Assembly: GCA_013289955.1 (NCBI GenBank)
Contig: JABCYZ010000026.1
Span: 1 to 64,000, forward strand
Length of the DNA stretch: 64,000 bases
Source: Acidobacteriota bacterium
Lineage (GTDB): Bacteria; Acidobacteriota; Terriglobia; Acidiferrales; UBA7541
Direction: 5' to 3'
Both the position numbers and the translations under genes were made by a program. The notes under the pieces are model-generated. The model was not told the DNA's origin, did no database searches, and saw nothing but the letters and a program-made list of their open reading frames with translations. Below are positions 10,401 to 19,110 of the stretch, one piece after another; position 1 is the stretch's first letter; every line of letters starts with the position of its first letter.

Positions 10401-11657
10401 TTGCTTCCAGCTTTTCTCATTGCTTTGCGTGAAGGCGTCGAGGCCTCCCTGGTCGTCGGTATCATCCTGGTCTATCTCTCGCGTACAGGCCGCTCGCAAC
10501 TGGCGCGTTTTGTTTGGTATGGCGTAGCCGCTGCGGCCGCGCTGAGCCTGGCCGTGGCGATTGCCCTGGAGCGCTGGCGGATCAGCGAAGACGGCTTCGA
10601 GGGAGTGATGTACCTCGTCGCGGCAGCGTTCGTAGTTACGATGATCTTATGGATGAACCGCGTTGCGCGCCACCTGAAAAAAGAAATCGAGCAGAAGATA
10701 GAGAGTTACGTAGGGCGGGCGGGGGCGGGCTGGGGGATTTTCTTTTTTGTGTTTCTGATGGTTTTGCGCGAAGGGGCGGAGCTCGCGATCATTTTGCGGG
10801 CGGTGGAGCTGTCGAGCGAGGGGCTCGAGACCTGGATTGGGACGGCTTCGGGAATTGGGGCGGCGGTGGCTGTGGGAGTGTTCTTTTTCAAGGGTACGTT
10901 GCGTGTGCCGCTGCAGCGGTTTTTTGCTGTTACGAGCGCCATCTTGATATTGGTGGGGTTTCAGCTTGCATTGACCGGGTTGCATGAGTTGAGCGAGGCG
11001 CAGTGGATACCCTCGAGCAAGGCCGAAATGGCCATCATCGGGCCGGTCGTTCGGAACGAGCTGTTTTTCTTCGTGCTGATTTTTGGCGCTGCGGCGCTGC
11101 TGGTTTTGCGCGAATGGCAGTCGGCGTCCCATGCCAAGGCCGCGCAGGTAAGTGCCGGTGAAGCGGAGAAACGGCTGCTTGAAGCGCAGAACCGTCGGCA
11201 GCGGCGCTGGATGATCGCGGCGGCTACGGGATGCCTTTCCGTGATTCTGCTGCTGACCGGAGACTTCGTTTATACGAACGCGAATGCTGCTCCGCCTTCG
11301 GCTCGGCCGGTTGACCCGGTCGGGAAGGAAGTGCGCATTCCTGTGAGCGAAGTGCAGGACGGCAAGATGCATTTGTTTACCATCGGCGTCGGCGGGCAGT
11401 CGCTGCGATTCATGATCATTAGGAAGCCAAACGGCTACGGCGCTGCGCTGGATGCTTGCCGCATCTGCGGCGCCGAGGGTTACCGGCAGGATGGGCAGAA
11501 CGTGGTCTGCAGGCACTGCGGCTCGGCGATTTATGTGCCGACGGTTGGCGAGGCGGGCGGCTGCAATCCGATTGGCGTGCCGTCGCGCGTAGACGGCGCA
11601 GATCTTGTCCTGGACGTTTCTTCGCTCGTCGAGGCGACGAAGTTGATTCCGCAGTAG
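10401..11657 (+). CDS. FTR1-family high-affinity iron permease fused to a DUF2318 Fe-S-type domain
   Basis: The 418-residue inner-membrane protein imports iron. The FTR1 part (about 1-240) has seven hydrophobic segments and both signature motifs, REGVE (10-14) and REGAE (123-127). After a linker and one more membrane segment (about 271-290) comes a periplasmic DUF2318-like domain with CRIC (C353, C356), CRHC (C370, C373) and C388. Translation starts at TTG 10401 after a GGAG. It leads an operon with two ABC permeases and an ABC ATPase. The same components occur as separate genes in Campylobacter Cj1658-Cj1663 and in the E. coli fet system; the periplasmic P19/FetP protein of those systems is absent here. 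Confidence 0.9.
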   Translation: MLPAFLIALREGVEASLVVGIILVYLSRTGRSQLARFVWYGVAAAAALSLAVAIALERWRISEDGFEGVMYLVAAAFVVTMILWMNRVARHLKKEIEQKIESYVGRAGAGWGIFFFVFLMVLREGAELAIILRAVELSSEGLETWIGTASGIGAAVAVGVFFFKGTLRVPLQRFFAVTSAILILVGFQLALTGLHELSEAQWIPSSKAEMAIIGPVVRNELFFFVLIFGAAALLVLREWQSASHAKAAQVSAGEAEKRLLEAQNRRQRRWMIAAATGCLSVILLLTGDFVYTNANAAPPSARPVDPVGKEVRIPVSEVQDGKMHLFTIGVGGQSLRFMIIRKPNGYGAALDACRICGAEGYRQDGQNVVCRHCGSAIYVPTVGEAGGCNPIGVPSRVDGADLVLDVSSLVEATKLIPQ

Positions 11658-11699
11658 GGCGGGATGATTTGTACTCCCACCTGTGCGGCTTTGTAAATT

Positions 11700-13070
11700 A
11701 TGTTTCTACGCCTGGTAGCCGATTCGTTTACGCGCCGCCCGCGCCGCAAGGTGCTGACGGCTGCGGCCCTGTCGCTGGGCATGGCCGTGGTGACGGCGGC
11801 GCTGAGCGTTTCGCTCGACGTGGGCGACCGCCTGGCGAGCGAATTCCGCAGCCTCGGTGCGAACCTGGTGGTTACGCCCGAGGCAGACTCGTTGCCGCTG
11901 GAGATTGGTGGCGTGGACTACCGCCCCGGGAATGCGGGCGCGTATCTTCCCGAAGCAGACCTGCCGAAGATCAAAACCGTATTCTGGCACAACAACATCA
12001 TCGCGTTTGCTCCCGTTCTGGAAGTTTCGGCGGCGCTTCCGAGGGTGACCTACGGGGATGGCCAGCGTTCGGACCCCGAGCTGCAGATTCCGCTGATTGG
12101 CACGTGGGCCGCGAATCGCGTTCCATTGCCGGACGGAGGCGTTTTCGTTACCGGGATTGCAAAAACCAACCCATGGTTTCATGTTGCAGGGAAATGGTTC
12201 TCAGACGAAGGCCACCTCGCACGCGTCGCAATGCCGCCGATGGGGCACTCCTACCTGCCTGCCCCTCCGGAGTGTGTTGTCGGAGAAAAACTAGCGGCGC
12301 GCCGGAATATAAAAGCCGGTGACCAGGTGGTTGTCGGCGTAACGACGGCCGGAAGTTCTCAGAATATGCAGCAGTGTGACGTCACAGGAATTTTGTCCTC
12401 GGGCGGCCCGGAAGATGACGCCCTGCTCATGCCGCTCGCGAGCGTCCAAGAACTTGCGGACAGACCGGATCAGTACCGCAAGCTGTATGTGAGCGCTTTG
12501 ACGAAGCCGGAAGATGAATTTGCGCGGCGCGACCCCAGAACAATGAAGCCGGATGAATTTGAGCGATGGTCGTGCAGCCCGTATGTTTCCTCGATTGCGT
12601 ACTCGATCGGCCAGGTGCTGCCGGGGACGGATGTGCGCGTGATTCGGCGAGTCGCCGAGGGCGAGGGCACGGTTCTCAGACGCGTCCGCGCGTTGCTTTG
12701 GATGGTGACGCTTCTGGCGCTCCTGGCTGCCGCGCTCGCCGTAGGAGCTTCTTCGGCGGCCTCGGTGATGGAACGCCGCACCGAAATTGGTTTGATGAAA
12801 GCTTTGGGAGCAGGTTCGGGCACGGTGGGATTCCTTCTGGCGGCGGAGCAACTACTGCTCGCCTTTGTCGGCGGCGGCATCGGCTACTCGCTCGGAACCA
12901 TTCTTGGGCGCCTCGTTGGCCAAAAGATCTTCGGCGTTGCTCCCGCGCCGTCGCTATTGGTGCTAGTTGCCGTTCTAGCGCTCGCCGCTGGAGTCACACT
13001 TCTCGGCAGCGCTATTCCGCTGCGCCGCGCTTCGCGTTACGAGCCGGCTCCGATTCTGCGAGGCGAATGA
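11700..13070 (+). CDS. FtsX/MacB-type ABC transporter permease of the iron operon (first)
   Basis: This 456-residue protein has the MacB/FtsX layout: one N-terminal membrane helix (about 20-40), a large periplasmic domain (about 45-325) and three C-terminal helices with the FtsX core (ERRTEIGLMKALGAGSGTVGFLL). It starts 42 bases after the FTR1 gene and its stop overlaps the start of the second permease, so the genes are translationally coupled. By analogy with Cj1661/Cj1662 and the fet genes it is the permease pair of an iron-uptake-linked ABC unit. Whether it moves iron, a chaperone or an electron carrier is not known. Confidence 0.85.
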   Translation: MFLRLVADSFTRRPRRKVLTAAALSLGMAVVTAALSVSLDVGDRLASEFRSLGANLVVTPEADSLPLEIGGVDYRPGNAGAYLPEADLPKIKTVFWHNNIIAFAPVLEVSAALPRVTYGDGQRSDPELQIPLIGTWAANRVPLPDGGVFVTGIAKTNPWFHVAGKWFSDEGHLARVAMPPMGHSYLPAPPECVVGEKLAARRNIKAGDQVVVGVTTAGSSQNMQQCDVTGILSSGGPEDDALLMPLASVQELADRPDQYRKLYVSALTKPEDEFARRDPRTMKPDEFERWSCSPYVSSIAYSIGQVLPGTDVRVIRRVAEGEGTVLRRVRALLWMVTLLALLAAALAVGASSAASVMERRTEIGLMKALGAGSGTVGFLLAAEQLLLAFVGGGIGYSLGTILGRLVGQKIFGVAPAPSLLVLVAVLALAAGVTLLGSAIPLRRASRYEPAPILRGE

Positions 13071-14287
13071 TGAGCGCGCCTGGCACCGGCAATCGAGCCA
13101 TGTTCTGGCGCATCGTTCGCCGTCTGCTCGGAGCCAATCGCGGCCGCCTGTTCGTCATTCTTCTCGCTCTCGGCGCCGGCGCCGCCGTCACCGCCGCGCT
13201 CCTTAATCTCCAAGTGGATGCCAAGCGCCGCATCACCACCGAATTTCGCGCTTTCGGCCCGAATGTGCTTATAACCCCTTTCGACCGAACGCAAGGATCT
13301 GCTCGTGAGAGCACGCTGCCAACGGCTCTGGCGGACCGCATTCCCCCTGAGTCCGAAGGCGGCCACGTCGTTATCAGCCCATCCCTTTATTTCATTGGTG
13401 CCGTCTATTTCTCGAGAGCTCGCTCGGTGTCTCATGTTCCGGCGGTAATCGTCGGTACCGACCTTTCGCAAGTGCGGCAATTCGGCGCGGGTTGGCAATG
13501 GAAAAAAACGCTGCAGCTGGAGGGTTCCGGGCATCCGTGCCTGTTAGGCACAAAGCTGTACGGAGAAGCGTCGTCTGGAAAGTGGGACCACGTCGTTCCG
13601 GGTCGAAGTCCCAAGTCTCCGTACACTCCCGGCGTCATGACGGGATTCGATGCCATCCCGTGTACGGAAATAACTGAGTTCTCGAGCGGGGGGCCGGAGG
13701 ACAGCCAGATTTTTTTGCCTCTCCACGATGCTCAGTCGCTCTCGCTGATGGGCGGCAGGATCAGCATAGTGCAGCTGAATGTGCCGGGCACACCGAAACA
13801 AGTGGATGCATACATCGCGGCGTTACAACAGCAATTGCAGGGCGCTGAAGTTCGTCCCATCCGGCAATTCACAGAGGGCGAAGCGAAGATTTACGACCGC
13901 ATCAGTGGATTGCTGACGGCCACAGTCGTCATAGTGCTGCTGCTGACTGGCCTCTGCGTCATGGCGGCGATGACCAACGTGGCGATGGAGCGCAGGAACG
14001 ACGTCGGATTGATGAAAGCGATTGGGGGAGCGACGCGGCGGGTGTTGCGGCTTTTTATGATGGAGGCGGCGCTGCTTGGTCTTGCGGGCGGCGTGATTGG
14101 CGGGGCGGCCGGGATTTTTCTTTCCGTGTGGCTGGGCAAGCAGGTGTTTGGCGTAGCGGCAGAGCCGCGGTTGATTGTGTATCCTGTATCTGTGGCACTC
14201 ACCACCATTGTCGCGATTCTAAGCGCGTATCCGCTCCGGCGCCTCGCGAGCGTTCGCCCCGCTTCGGTTTTTCGAGGTGAAGCATGA
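13067..14287 (+). CDS. FtsX/MacB-type ABC transporter permease of the iron operon (second)
   Basis: The 406-residue permease is a paralogue of the preceding gene: N-terminal helix (GRLFVILLALGAGAAVTAALL), periplasmic domain, and C-terminal FtsX core (MERRNDVGLMKAIGGATRRVLRLF) with three helices. Two adjacent ATG codons (13067 and 13070) overlap the upstream stop, and its own stop overlaps the ATPase start at 14284 in ATGA fashion. Both periplasmic domains contain the segment SSGGPED, a shared feature of the pair. The reading frame stays open far upstream, but that extension is out-of-frame overlap with permease 1. Confidence 0.85.
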   Translation: MMSAPGTGNRAMFWRIVRRLLGANRGRLFVILLALGAGAAVTAALLNLQVDAKRRITTEFRAFGPNVLITPFDRTQGSARESTLPTALADRIPPESEGGHVVISPSLYFIGAVYFSRARSVSHVPAVIVGTDLSQVRQFGAGWQWKKTLQLEGSGHPCLLGTKLYGEASSGKWDHVVPGRSPKSPYTPGVMTGFDAIPCTEITEFSSGGPEDSQIFLPLHDAQSLSLMGGRISIVQLNVPGTPKQVDAYIAALQQQLQGAEVRPIRQFTEGEAKIYDRISGLLTATVVIVLLLTGLCVMAAMTNVAMERRNDVGLMKAIGGATRRVLRLFMMEAALLGLAGGVIGGAAGIFLSVWLGKQVFGVAAEPRLIVYPVSVALTTIVAILSAYPLRRLASVRPASVFRGEA

Positions 14288-15495
14288 GCGCTCCGGTCCA
14301 GGTCCTGCCGGAACAAAAGACGGCCGCGCCGCAAGTTGCCATCGAGAGCCTCGTCAAGAAATACGGCGCACTGCGCGCTCTCGATGATCTCAGTTTCAGC
14401 GTCGCCGCCGCCGAATGGGTGGCGCTCATGGGACCCTCCGGCTCCGGAAAAACCACGCTCATCAACATTCTTGGCGGACTCGACAAGCTGAACTCCGGCC
14501 GCGTCGTCGTCGATGGCGTCGATCTCTCGAAGCTCACCGAGAACGAGATGGTTCGCTACCGCGCCGAAAAAGTCGGCTTCGTCTTCCAGCAATTTCACCT
14601 TGTCCCATATTTGAACGCCGTCGAGAACGTCATGCTCGCGCAATACTTTCACAGCGTGACCCATGAAAAGCAGGCGGAAGAAGCCTTGCGCCGCGTCGGC
14701 ATGGGGGAACGCATGACGCACCTCCCCGCGCAACTCTCCGGCGGCGAACAGCAACGCGTAGCCATCGCGCGCGCGCTGATCAATCAGCCGAAGATCATCC
14801 TGGCCGACGAGCCCACCGGCAATCTCGACGAAGCCAATGAAGAGATCGTCCTGAAAATCTTCCGCGAGTTGCACCATGCCGGCCATACGATCTTGATGGT
14901 CACGCACGACCCGGACATCGCCCGCCAAGCCGACCGCCGCATCGAACTCGCCCACGGCCGTCTGCACTTCGACACCGCGCAGCATGGCCCCGGCCATCCT
15001 CTCGCCTGTCCCCTCGCAGACACGGCCGATTGCTGCACTACCGTTTCGCCCGACGACGAGATTCGATTCGACCACTTTCTTGAGCAGATCTGGATTTGCT
15101 GCGAAGAGGGAAAACCGGCGAATATCAAGGCACTGCAAGCGGCTGGACCTGCTGGCGAACTTCCGGTTCTTCCCGATGAGTCGGCATCAAGAACCTTGAG
15201 CCGCATGAGCGAGCGGCATCTGGTCGAACTGCAGCACGGCGAGGCGCAGCTTACGCCGGTGGGTAGCCAGCGCGCACGAGGGGTCGTGCGCCGGCATCGG
15301 CTGGCCGAACGCCTTTTCAAAGATACTTTCTCCGTCGACGACACCGAAGCGCACACGCAAGCCTGCAGGTTCGAGCACATCATCAGCCCGGAGCTCGATC
15401 AGCGCATCTGCACATTCCTCGGCCATCCCAAGACCTGTCCGCACGGCAATCCTATTCCCCCGGGCGATTGCTGCAACGGAAAGCCTAAGAGCTGA
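14284..15495 (+). CDS. ABC ATPase fused to a DtxR-family metal-dependent regulator
   Basis: Residues 1-230 are a LolD/MacB-type ATPase: Walker A GPSGSGKT (50-57), Q-loop FVFQQFH, signature LSGGE (151-155), Walker B ILADEP (172-177). After a short Cys-rich linker, residues about 258-403 form a DtxR/IdeR-like module: winged helix (262-325) then the metal-binding and dimerisation core. RRHRLAE (336-342) supplies H338 and E342, and AHTQACRFEH (356-365) supplies H357, C361, E364 and H365, matching all ancillary and primary ligands of DtxR except Met10, where a His appears. It ends with CPHGNPIP, a DtxR-family hallmark. The usual ATPase ends near 230, so the second half is an extra domain. It is the last gene of the iron operon. 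Whether the regulator half binds DNA is unknown. Confidence 0.9.
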   Translation: MSAPVQVLPEQKTAAPQVAIESLVKKYGALRALDDLSFSVAAAEWVALMGPSGSGKTTLINILGGLDKLNSGRVVVDGVDLSKLTENEMVRYRAEKVGFVFQQFHLVPYLNAVENVMLAQYFHSVTHEKQAEEALRRVGMGERMTHLPAQLSGGEQQRVAIARALINQPKIILADEPTGNLDEANEEIVLKIFRELHHAGHTILMVTHDPDIARQADRRIELAHGRLHFDTAQHGPGHPLACPLADTADCCTTVSPDDEIRFDHFLEQIWICCEEGKPANIKALQAAGPAGELPVLPDESASRTLSRMSERHLVELQHGEAQLTPVGSQRARGVVRRHRLAERLFKDTFSVDDTEAHTQACRFEHIISPELDQRICTFLGHPKTCPHGNPIPPGDCCNGKPKS

Positions 15496-15737
15496 CGCCG
15501 TCCTTTCCGGCCGAGCCATGATCATCGCCACTCAGCAGCAAGAATTCTCCTGGAACTCGAAATACGAAATGGAAACGCATTCCGCTTTCGCTCAGAAGAA
15601 ATTCTTGTCGCTCTGCATGACTCTCGCCGTAGATTCCGCGGAGTTCAACGACGATTCGGCGAGTGTGACGTATGACCCGGGTAACACCGGTCCCGAAGAG
15701 CGGCGATTCGACGCCTGGGAGCCCAGCTGATATTCAA

Positions 15738-16127
15738 ATGCCCATTCCACTCGATCCGCGAAGAAAGCCCACAGCCGTCAGAGTGCACATCAAGACGGGC
15801 GCCGGCGTCGACATCACCTGGGCCGACGGCCACGCGAGCCACTACGCATTTGCCTACCTGCGCGAAGAGTGTCCCTGCGCGACGTGCAATGACGAGCGCG
15901 GCAAGAAAGAGGCTTTCTCTGCCGCGGCGCCCGGAAGCGGCTCATTTCCTCCGCTCCCCATGTTCAAGCCCAAGCCAAGCGCCGAAGCCGCCACCGTCGT
16001 CGGCAACTACGCCATCCAAATCAGCTTCACCGACGGCCATGCCACCGGCATCTACAGCTACGACCACCTCCGCACCATCTGCCCCTGCGCCGAATGCGCC
16101 AAGTCGTTCCGCACCGCAGCTCCCTGA
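15738..16127 (+). CDS. DUF971 domain protein
   Basis: This is a small protein (129 residues from ATG 15738; ATG 15672 in the same frame would add 22 poorly conserved residues). It has the DUF971 pattern, two beta-rich halves each ending in a Cys motif: VDITWADGHASHYAFAYLREECPCATC and later ISFTDGHATGIYSYDHLRTICPCAEC. DUF971 proteins are related to the N-terminal domain of gamma-butyrobetaine hydroxylase and occur near Fe-S assembly and Mrp/ApbC genes. The two CPCxxC motifs suggest metal or Fe-S binding. It follows the iron operon but is separated by 242 bases in which nothing else is convincing, so cotranscription is uncertain. Confidence 0.75.
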   Translation: MPIPLDPRRKPTAVRVHIKTGAGVDITWADGHASHYAFAYLREECPCATCNDERGKKEAFSAAAPGSGSFPPLPMFKPKPSAEAATVVGNYAIQISFTDGHATGIYSYDHLRTICPCAECAKSFRTAAP

Positions 16128-16219
16128 TTCCTATCAGCGTTATCAAAAAGCGCCGTTTGGCTAGACTTCGCGCCGGAAAAGTGCGAGCATTTTAATCCGC
16201 TGATCGAGATCACCCGTAC

Positions 16220-18490
16220 ATGAGCAGCTCTTCCAACACCCCTGCTGCCGCAGGCAGCCGAGGTAACGGTATTCCGCGCGTCATCGTCGCTACGACGGCC
16301 CTCCTCACCTTTATCTCTTTCTGGCGAGCAGCCGCCATCGTTTTGAACGATCTGGCCTCCTCGGCCTACTACGCTGGGGGGGAAGCGGAAGGCTACATCG
16401 GCAAAACCGCGCCATGGTTCATTCTGGCCATCATGTTGTTCTCGTATGCGGTGCGCGCGGTATACGTCGAAAGCTGCAGCATGTTCGTGCGCGGCGGCGT
16501 GTACCGCGCCGTCAAGCAGTCCCTCGGCGGAACCCTCGCAAAATTCAGCGTTTCCGCCCTGATGTTTGACTACATCCTGACCGGCCCGATCAGCGGCGTC
16601 GCCGCCGGGCAGTACCTGGCAGGGCTCATCAGCGAACTCCTGCAGTACTCGCACTTGGGTAATCCACTCACGCCAAATCAGGTTGATTTCATCGCGGCAG
16701 GCTTTGCGATTCTGGTCACGGTCTATTTTTGGTGGGAGAACACCAAGGGCATTCCCGAGTCCAGCGAAAAAGCGCTCGTCATCATGAAACTGGTGACGGT
16801 GATGGTTGTGCTTCTCATCACCTGGTGCATTTACACGGCGGTCCTGAGGCATTCGCCGCTTCCGCCGTGGCCCCACCCGCGCAATCTGCGTTTGAATGCG
16901 AGCGCGCTTGGCTGGCTTGCCGGCAGTCCCCTTCCGCACATGTTCGGAATCATCGCGATCTTCATCGCGTTGGGCCACTCCGTACTGGCCATGAGCGGAG
17001 AGGAATCGCTCGCGCAGGTTTACCGCGAAATCGAAAGCCCCAAACTGCCGAACCTTAAGAAAGCCGGACTGGTCATCTTCGTTTACAGCCTGGTTTTCAC
17101 GTCTCTGGTTTCCTTCTTCGCGGTGATGATCATTCCCGACAGCGTGCGACAGAACTACCTTGAGAACCTCATCGGTGGTCTGGCGATGAGCTTGCACGGG
17201 CCACTGATTGCCCGGCTGATTTTCCACGCATTCGTGGTCGTCGTGGGAACGCTCATCCTGGCCGGCGCGGTCAATACCGCCATCGTCGGTTCGAACGGCG
17301 TCCTGAATCGCGTTTCCGAAGATGGCGTTCTCAGCGCGTGGTTCCGGCAGCCCCACCCGCGATTCGGCACCAGCTACCGCATCATCAATATTGTCGTTCT
17401 CCTGCAAATCATCACCATTTTTATCAGCCGCGGCGATGTCACCTTCCTCGCTAATCTTTACGCTTTCGGCGTGATCTGGAGTTTCACGATGAACGGCCTG
17501 GCCGTTCTCGTTCTTCGCTACACACGGCCCGGAGTGCGCGAGTTTCAGGTCCCTTTCAATTTCTACATTCGCGGCGTGCAAATTCCTGTCGGCCTCAGTT
17601 TGATCACGCTCACCCTGTTCCTCATCGCCGTCATCAATCTTTTTACCAAACCCGTGGCCACCATGGCGGGCGGCACTTTTTCCATTCTGCTCTTCATCGT
17701 CTTTACGATCTCCGAGCGGCGCGCCCATCGAGGCGGCTCGGCTCACATGGAGATGGATCAGTTCAACCTGGAGCTGGAATCTGAGCTGACCCCGGAGGCC
17801 GTCGGCGCGCGGGCTGGCAACATCCTCGTGCCCATCAGCAACCACTTTAATCTTTATCACCTGGGCAATGTGCTCGATCGCATCAAGCCGGGACGCCGCG
17901 ATGTCGTTGTTTTGCACGTCCGGTTGTTGCGCCGCTCGGCTTCCGGTGAAAATGAACTGGACGCCGACCAGCTCTTCGGCAGCATCGAGCAGCATCTCTT
18001 CTCCCAGGCTCTTTCTATGGCCGAGAAACGCGGGAAGTCCATTCGGCTTGCGGTGGTTGCGTCAAATGACCTTTGGGAAGGCATCCTTCGCGCGGGCGCT
18101 TCGCTGCAATCCAGCACCATTGTTATCGGGCGCTCCGCGAAGGACAACACGGAAGAGCAAGCCCGCCAGATCGGCGATGCCTGGGAAAAACTCGGCGACA
18201 TCAAGCCCCAGTTCAACCTTGAAATTCACTTGCCGAACGGCGACAAAATCTACAAAGTCCTCGGGCCGCACGCTCCGAACCTTACTTCCAACGAAGTCAA
18301 TCTATTGCATCGCATGTGGCTACGCTTTAGCGACGTCCTGGCGCCCCAGGAACTGCATCATCACGATGTGGTGCACTTCGCTCTCGAAGAGGTCAAAAAA
18401 GAGATCGATGAGGGCCAGGAAGATGAGGTCGTCAAACGGCTGCGGGCGCACCTGGAAGCGAACCAGACAAAGAAGCCTCCGGTCTCTTGA
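16220..18490 (+). CDS. APC-family amino-acid permease with C-terminal universal-stress-like domain
   Basis: This is a 756-residue inner-membrane transporter. The first 500 or so residues have about twelve hydrophobic helices and an APC-superfamily pattern (VIVATTALLTFISFWRAAAI, DYILTGPISGVAAGQYLAG, GAVNTAIVGSNGVLNRVSEDG). The remaining 230 residues are soluble and resemble a USP-type nucleotide-binding domain (NILVPISNHFNLYHLGNVLD, VVVLHVRLL, STIVIGRSAKDN). The fused USP-like tail suggests regulation by ATP/AMP or stress state, an inference. The substrate cannot be told from sequence alone. It faces mscL convergently with 63 bases between them. Confidence 0.82.
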   Translation: MSSSSNTPAAAGSRGNGIPRVIVATTALLTFISFWRAAAIVLNDLASSAYYAGGEAEGYIGKTAPWFILAIMLFSYAVRAVYVESCSMFVRGGVYRAVKQSLGGTLAKFSVSALMFDYILTGPISGVAAGQYLAGLISELLQYSHLGNPLTPNQVDFIAAGFAILVTVYFWWENTKGIPESSEKALVIMKLVTVMVVLLITWCIYTAVLRHSPLPPWPHPRNLRLNASALGWLAGSPLPHMFGIIAIFIALGHSVLAMSGEESLAQVYREIESPKLPNLKKAGLVIFVYSLVFTSLVSFFAVMIIPDSVRQNYLENLIGGLAMSLHGPLIARLIFHAFVVVVGTLILAGAVNTAIVGSNGVLNRVSEDGVLSAWFRQPHPRFGTSYRIINIVVLLQIITIFISRGDVTFLANLYAFGVIWSFTMNGLAVLVLRYTRPGVREFQVPFNFYIRGVQIPVGLSLITLTLFLIAVINLFTKPVATMAGGTFSILLFIVFTISERRAHRGGSAHMEMDQFNLELESELTPEAVGARAGNILVPISNHFNLYHLGNVLDRIKPGRRDVVVLHVRLLRRSASGENELDADQLFGSIEQHLFSQALSMAEKRGKSIRLAVVASNDLWEGILRAGASLQSSTIVIGRSAKDNTEEQARQIGDAWEKLGDIKPQFNLEIHLPNGDKIYKVLGPHAPNLTSNEVNLLHRMWLRFSDVLAPQELHHHDVVHFALEEVKKEIDEGQEDEVVKRLRAHLEANQTKKPPVS

Positions 18491-18553
18491 TGCGGTTTTC
18501 TCTCATAGCCGCTCTCCCGCAGCCATTTTGTCTCGAATGCTGAAGTTCGAATA

Positions 18554-18979
18554 CTAGGCCAGCTGGGACGTGCAGTGGCCGCAGCGCTTGGCCTGGATCG
18601 GAATGCTCATCGCGCACTGTGGACAATCCTTCGCTGTCGGCGCCGCGGGCTTTTTCGTCCAGCGATTCACGGAACGCACCAGAAAAAACACAGCGAACGC
18701 CACGATCAGAAAGTTGATGACATTGTTCAGAAATGTTCCGTAGTTGAGTGTCGGCACTCCCGCTGCCTTGGCCGCTGCAAGCGTGTCATAGTGCGCGGTG
18801 GAAATACTGATGAAGCGGTTCGAGAAATCTACGGGTCCCATGAGTCGCCCGAGCGGCGGCATCATGACGTCTTCAACAAACGATGTGATGATCTTTCCGA
18901 AGGCCGCGCCGATGATGATGCCAACGGCCATGTCCAGCACGTTTCCGCGCATGGCAAAATCCTTGAATTCCTTCAGCAT
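18554..18979 (-). CDS. mscL: Large-conductance mechanosensitive channel MscL with zinc-ribbon tail
   Basis: MscL is the emergency valve that opens under hypo-osmotic membrane tension. From ATG 18979 (AAGGAG just upstream; an earlier in-frame ATG at 19009 is less likely) the protein has 141 residues. It shows the family N terminus MLKEFKDFAMRGNVLDMAVGIIIG, two transmembrane helices, and an intervening loop. After the second helix and the basic segment NRWTKKP it carries an added zinc-ribbon (CPQC and CGHC, about residues 118-136) in place of the usual plain helical bundle. The role of the ribbon is unknown. Confidence 0.93.
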   Translation of the reverse strand: MLKEFKDFAMRGNVLDMAVGIIIGAAFGKIITSFVEDVMMPPLGRLMGPVDFSNRFISISTAHYDTLAAAKAAGVPTLNYGTFLNNVINFLIVAFAVFFLVRSVNRWTKKPAAPTAKDCPQCAMSIPIQAKRCGHCTSQLA

Positions 18980-19110
18980 GTGCGTCTCCTTTTTGGTGGC
19001 GTGGGCCAAACGATCGCCTCTGCGCAGGCGCAGAAGCAGAGAGGGCCGTTCGTGTCAGGGATTATATCCGAAGCCGAGCGGGATTTACGCCGTGAAACAG
19101 CGGTAGCGGA

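Noticed and set aside
15518..15730. Possible 70-residue gene between the iron operon and the DUF971 gene
   Set aside because: No family resemblance, no clear ribosome site, and it overlaps the probable upstream region of the DUF971 gene.
16058..17995. 645-codon minus-strand open frame opposite the APC permease
   Set aside because: It is a shadow of the real gene: its translation is Asp/His/Arg-rich with no fold pattern, while the plus-strand frame has clear membrane helices.
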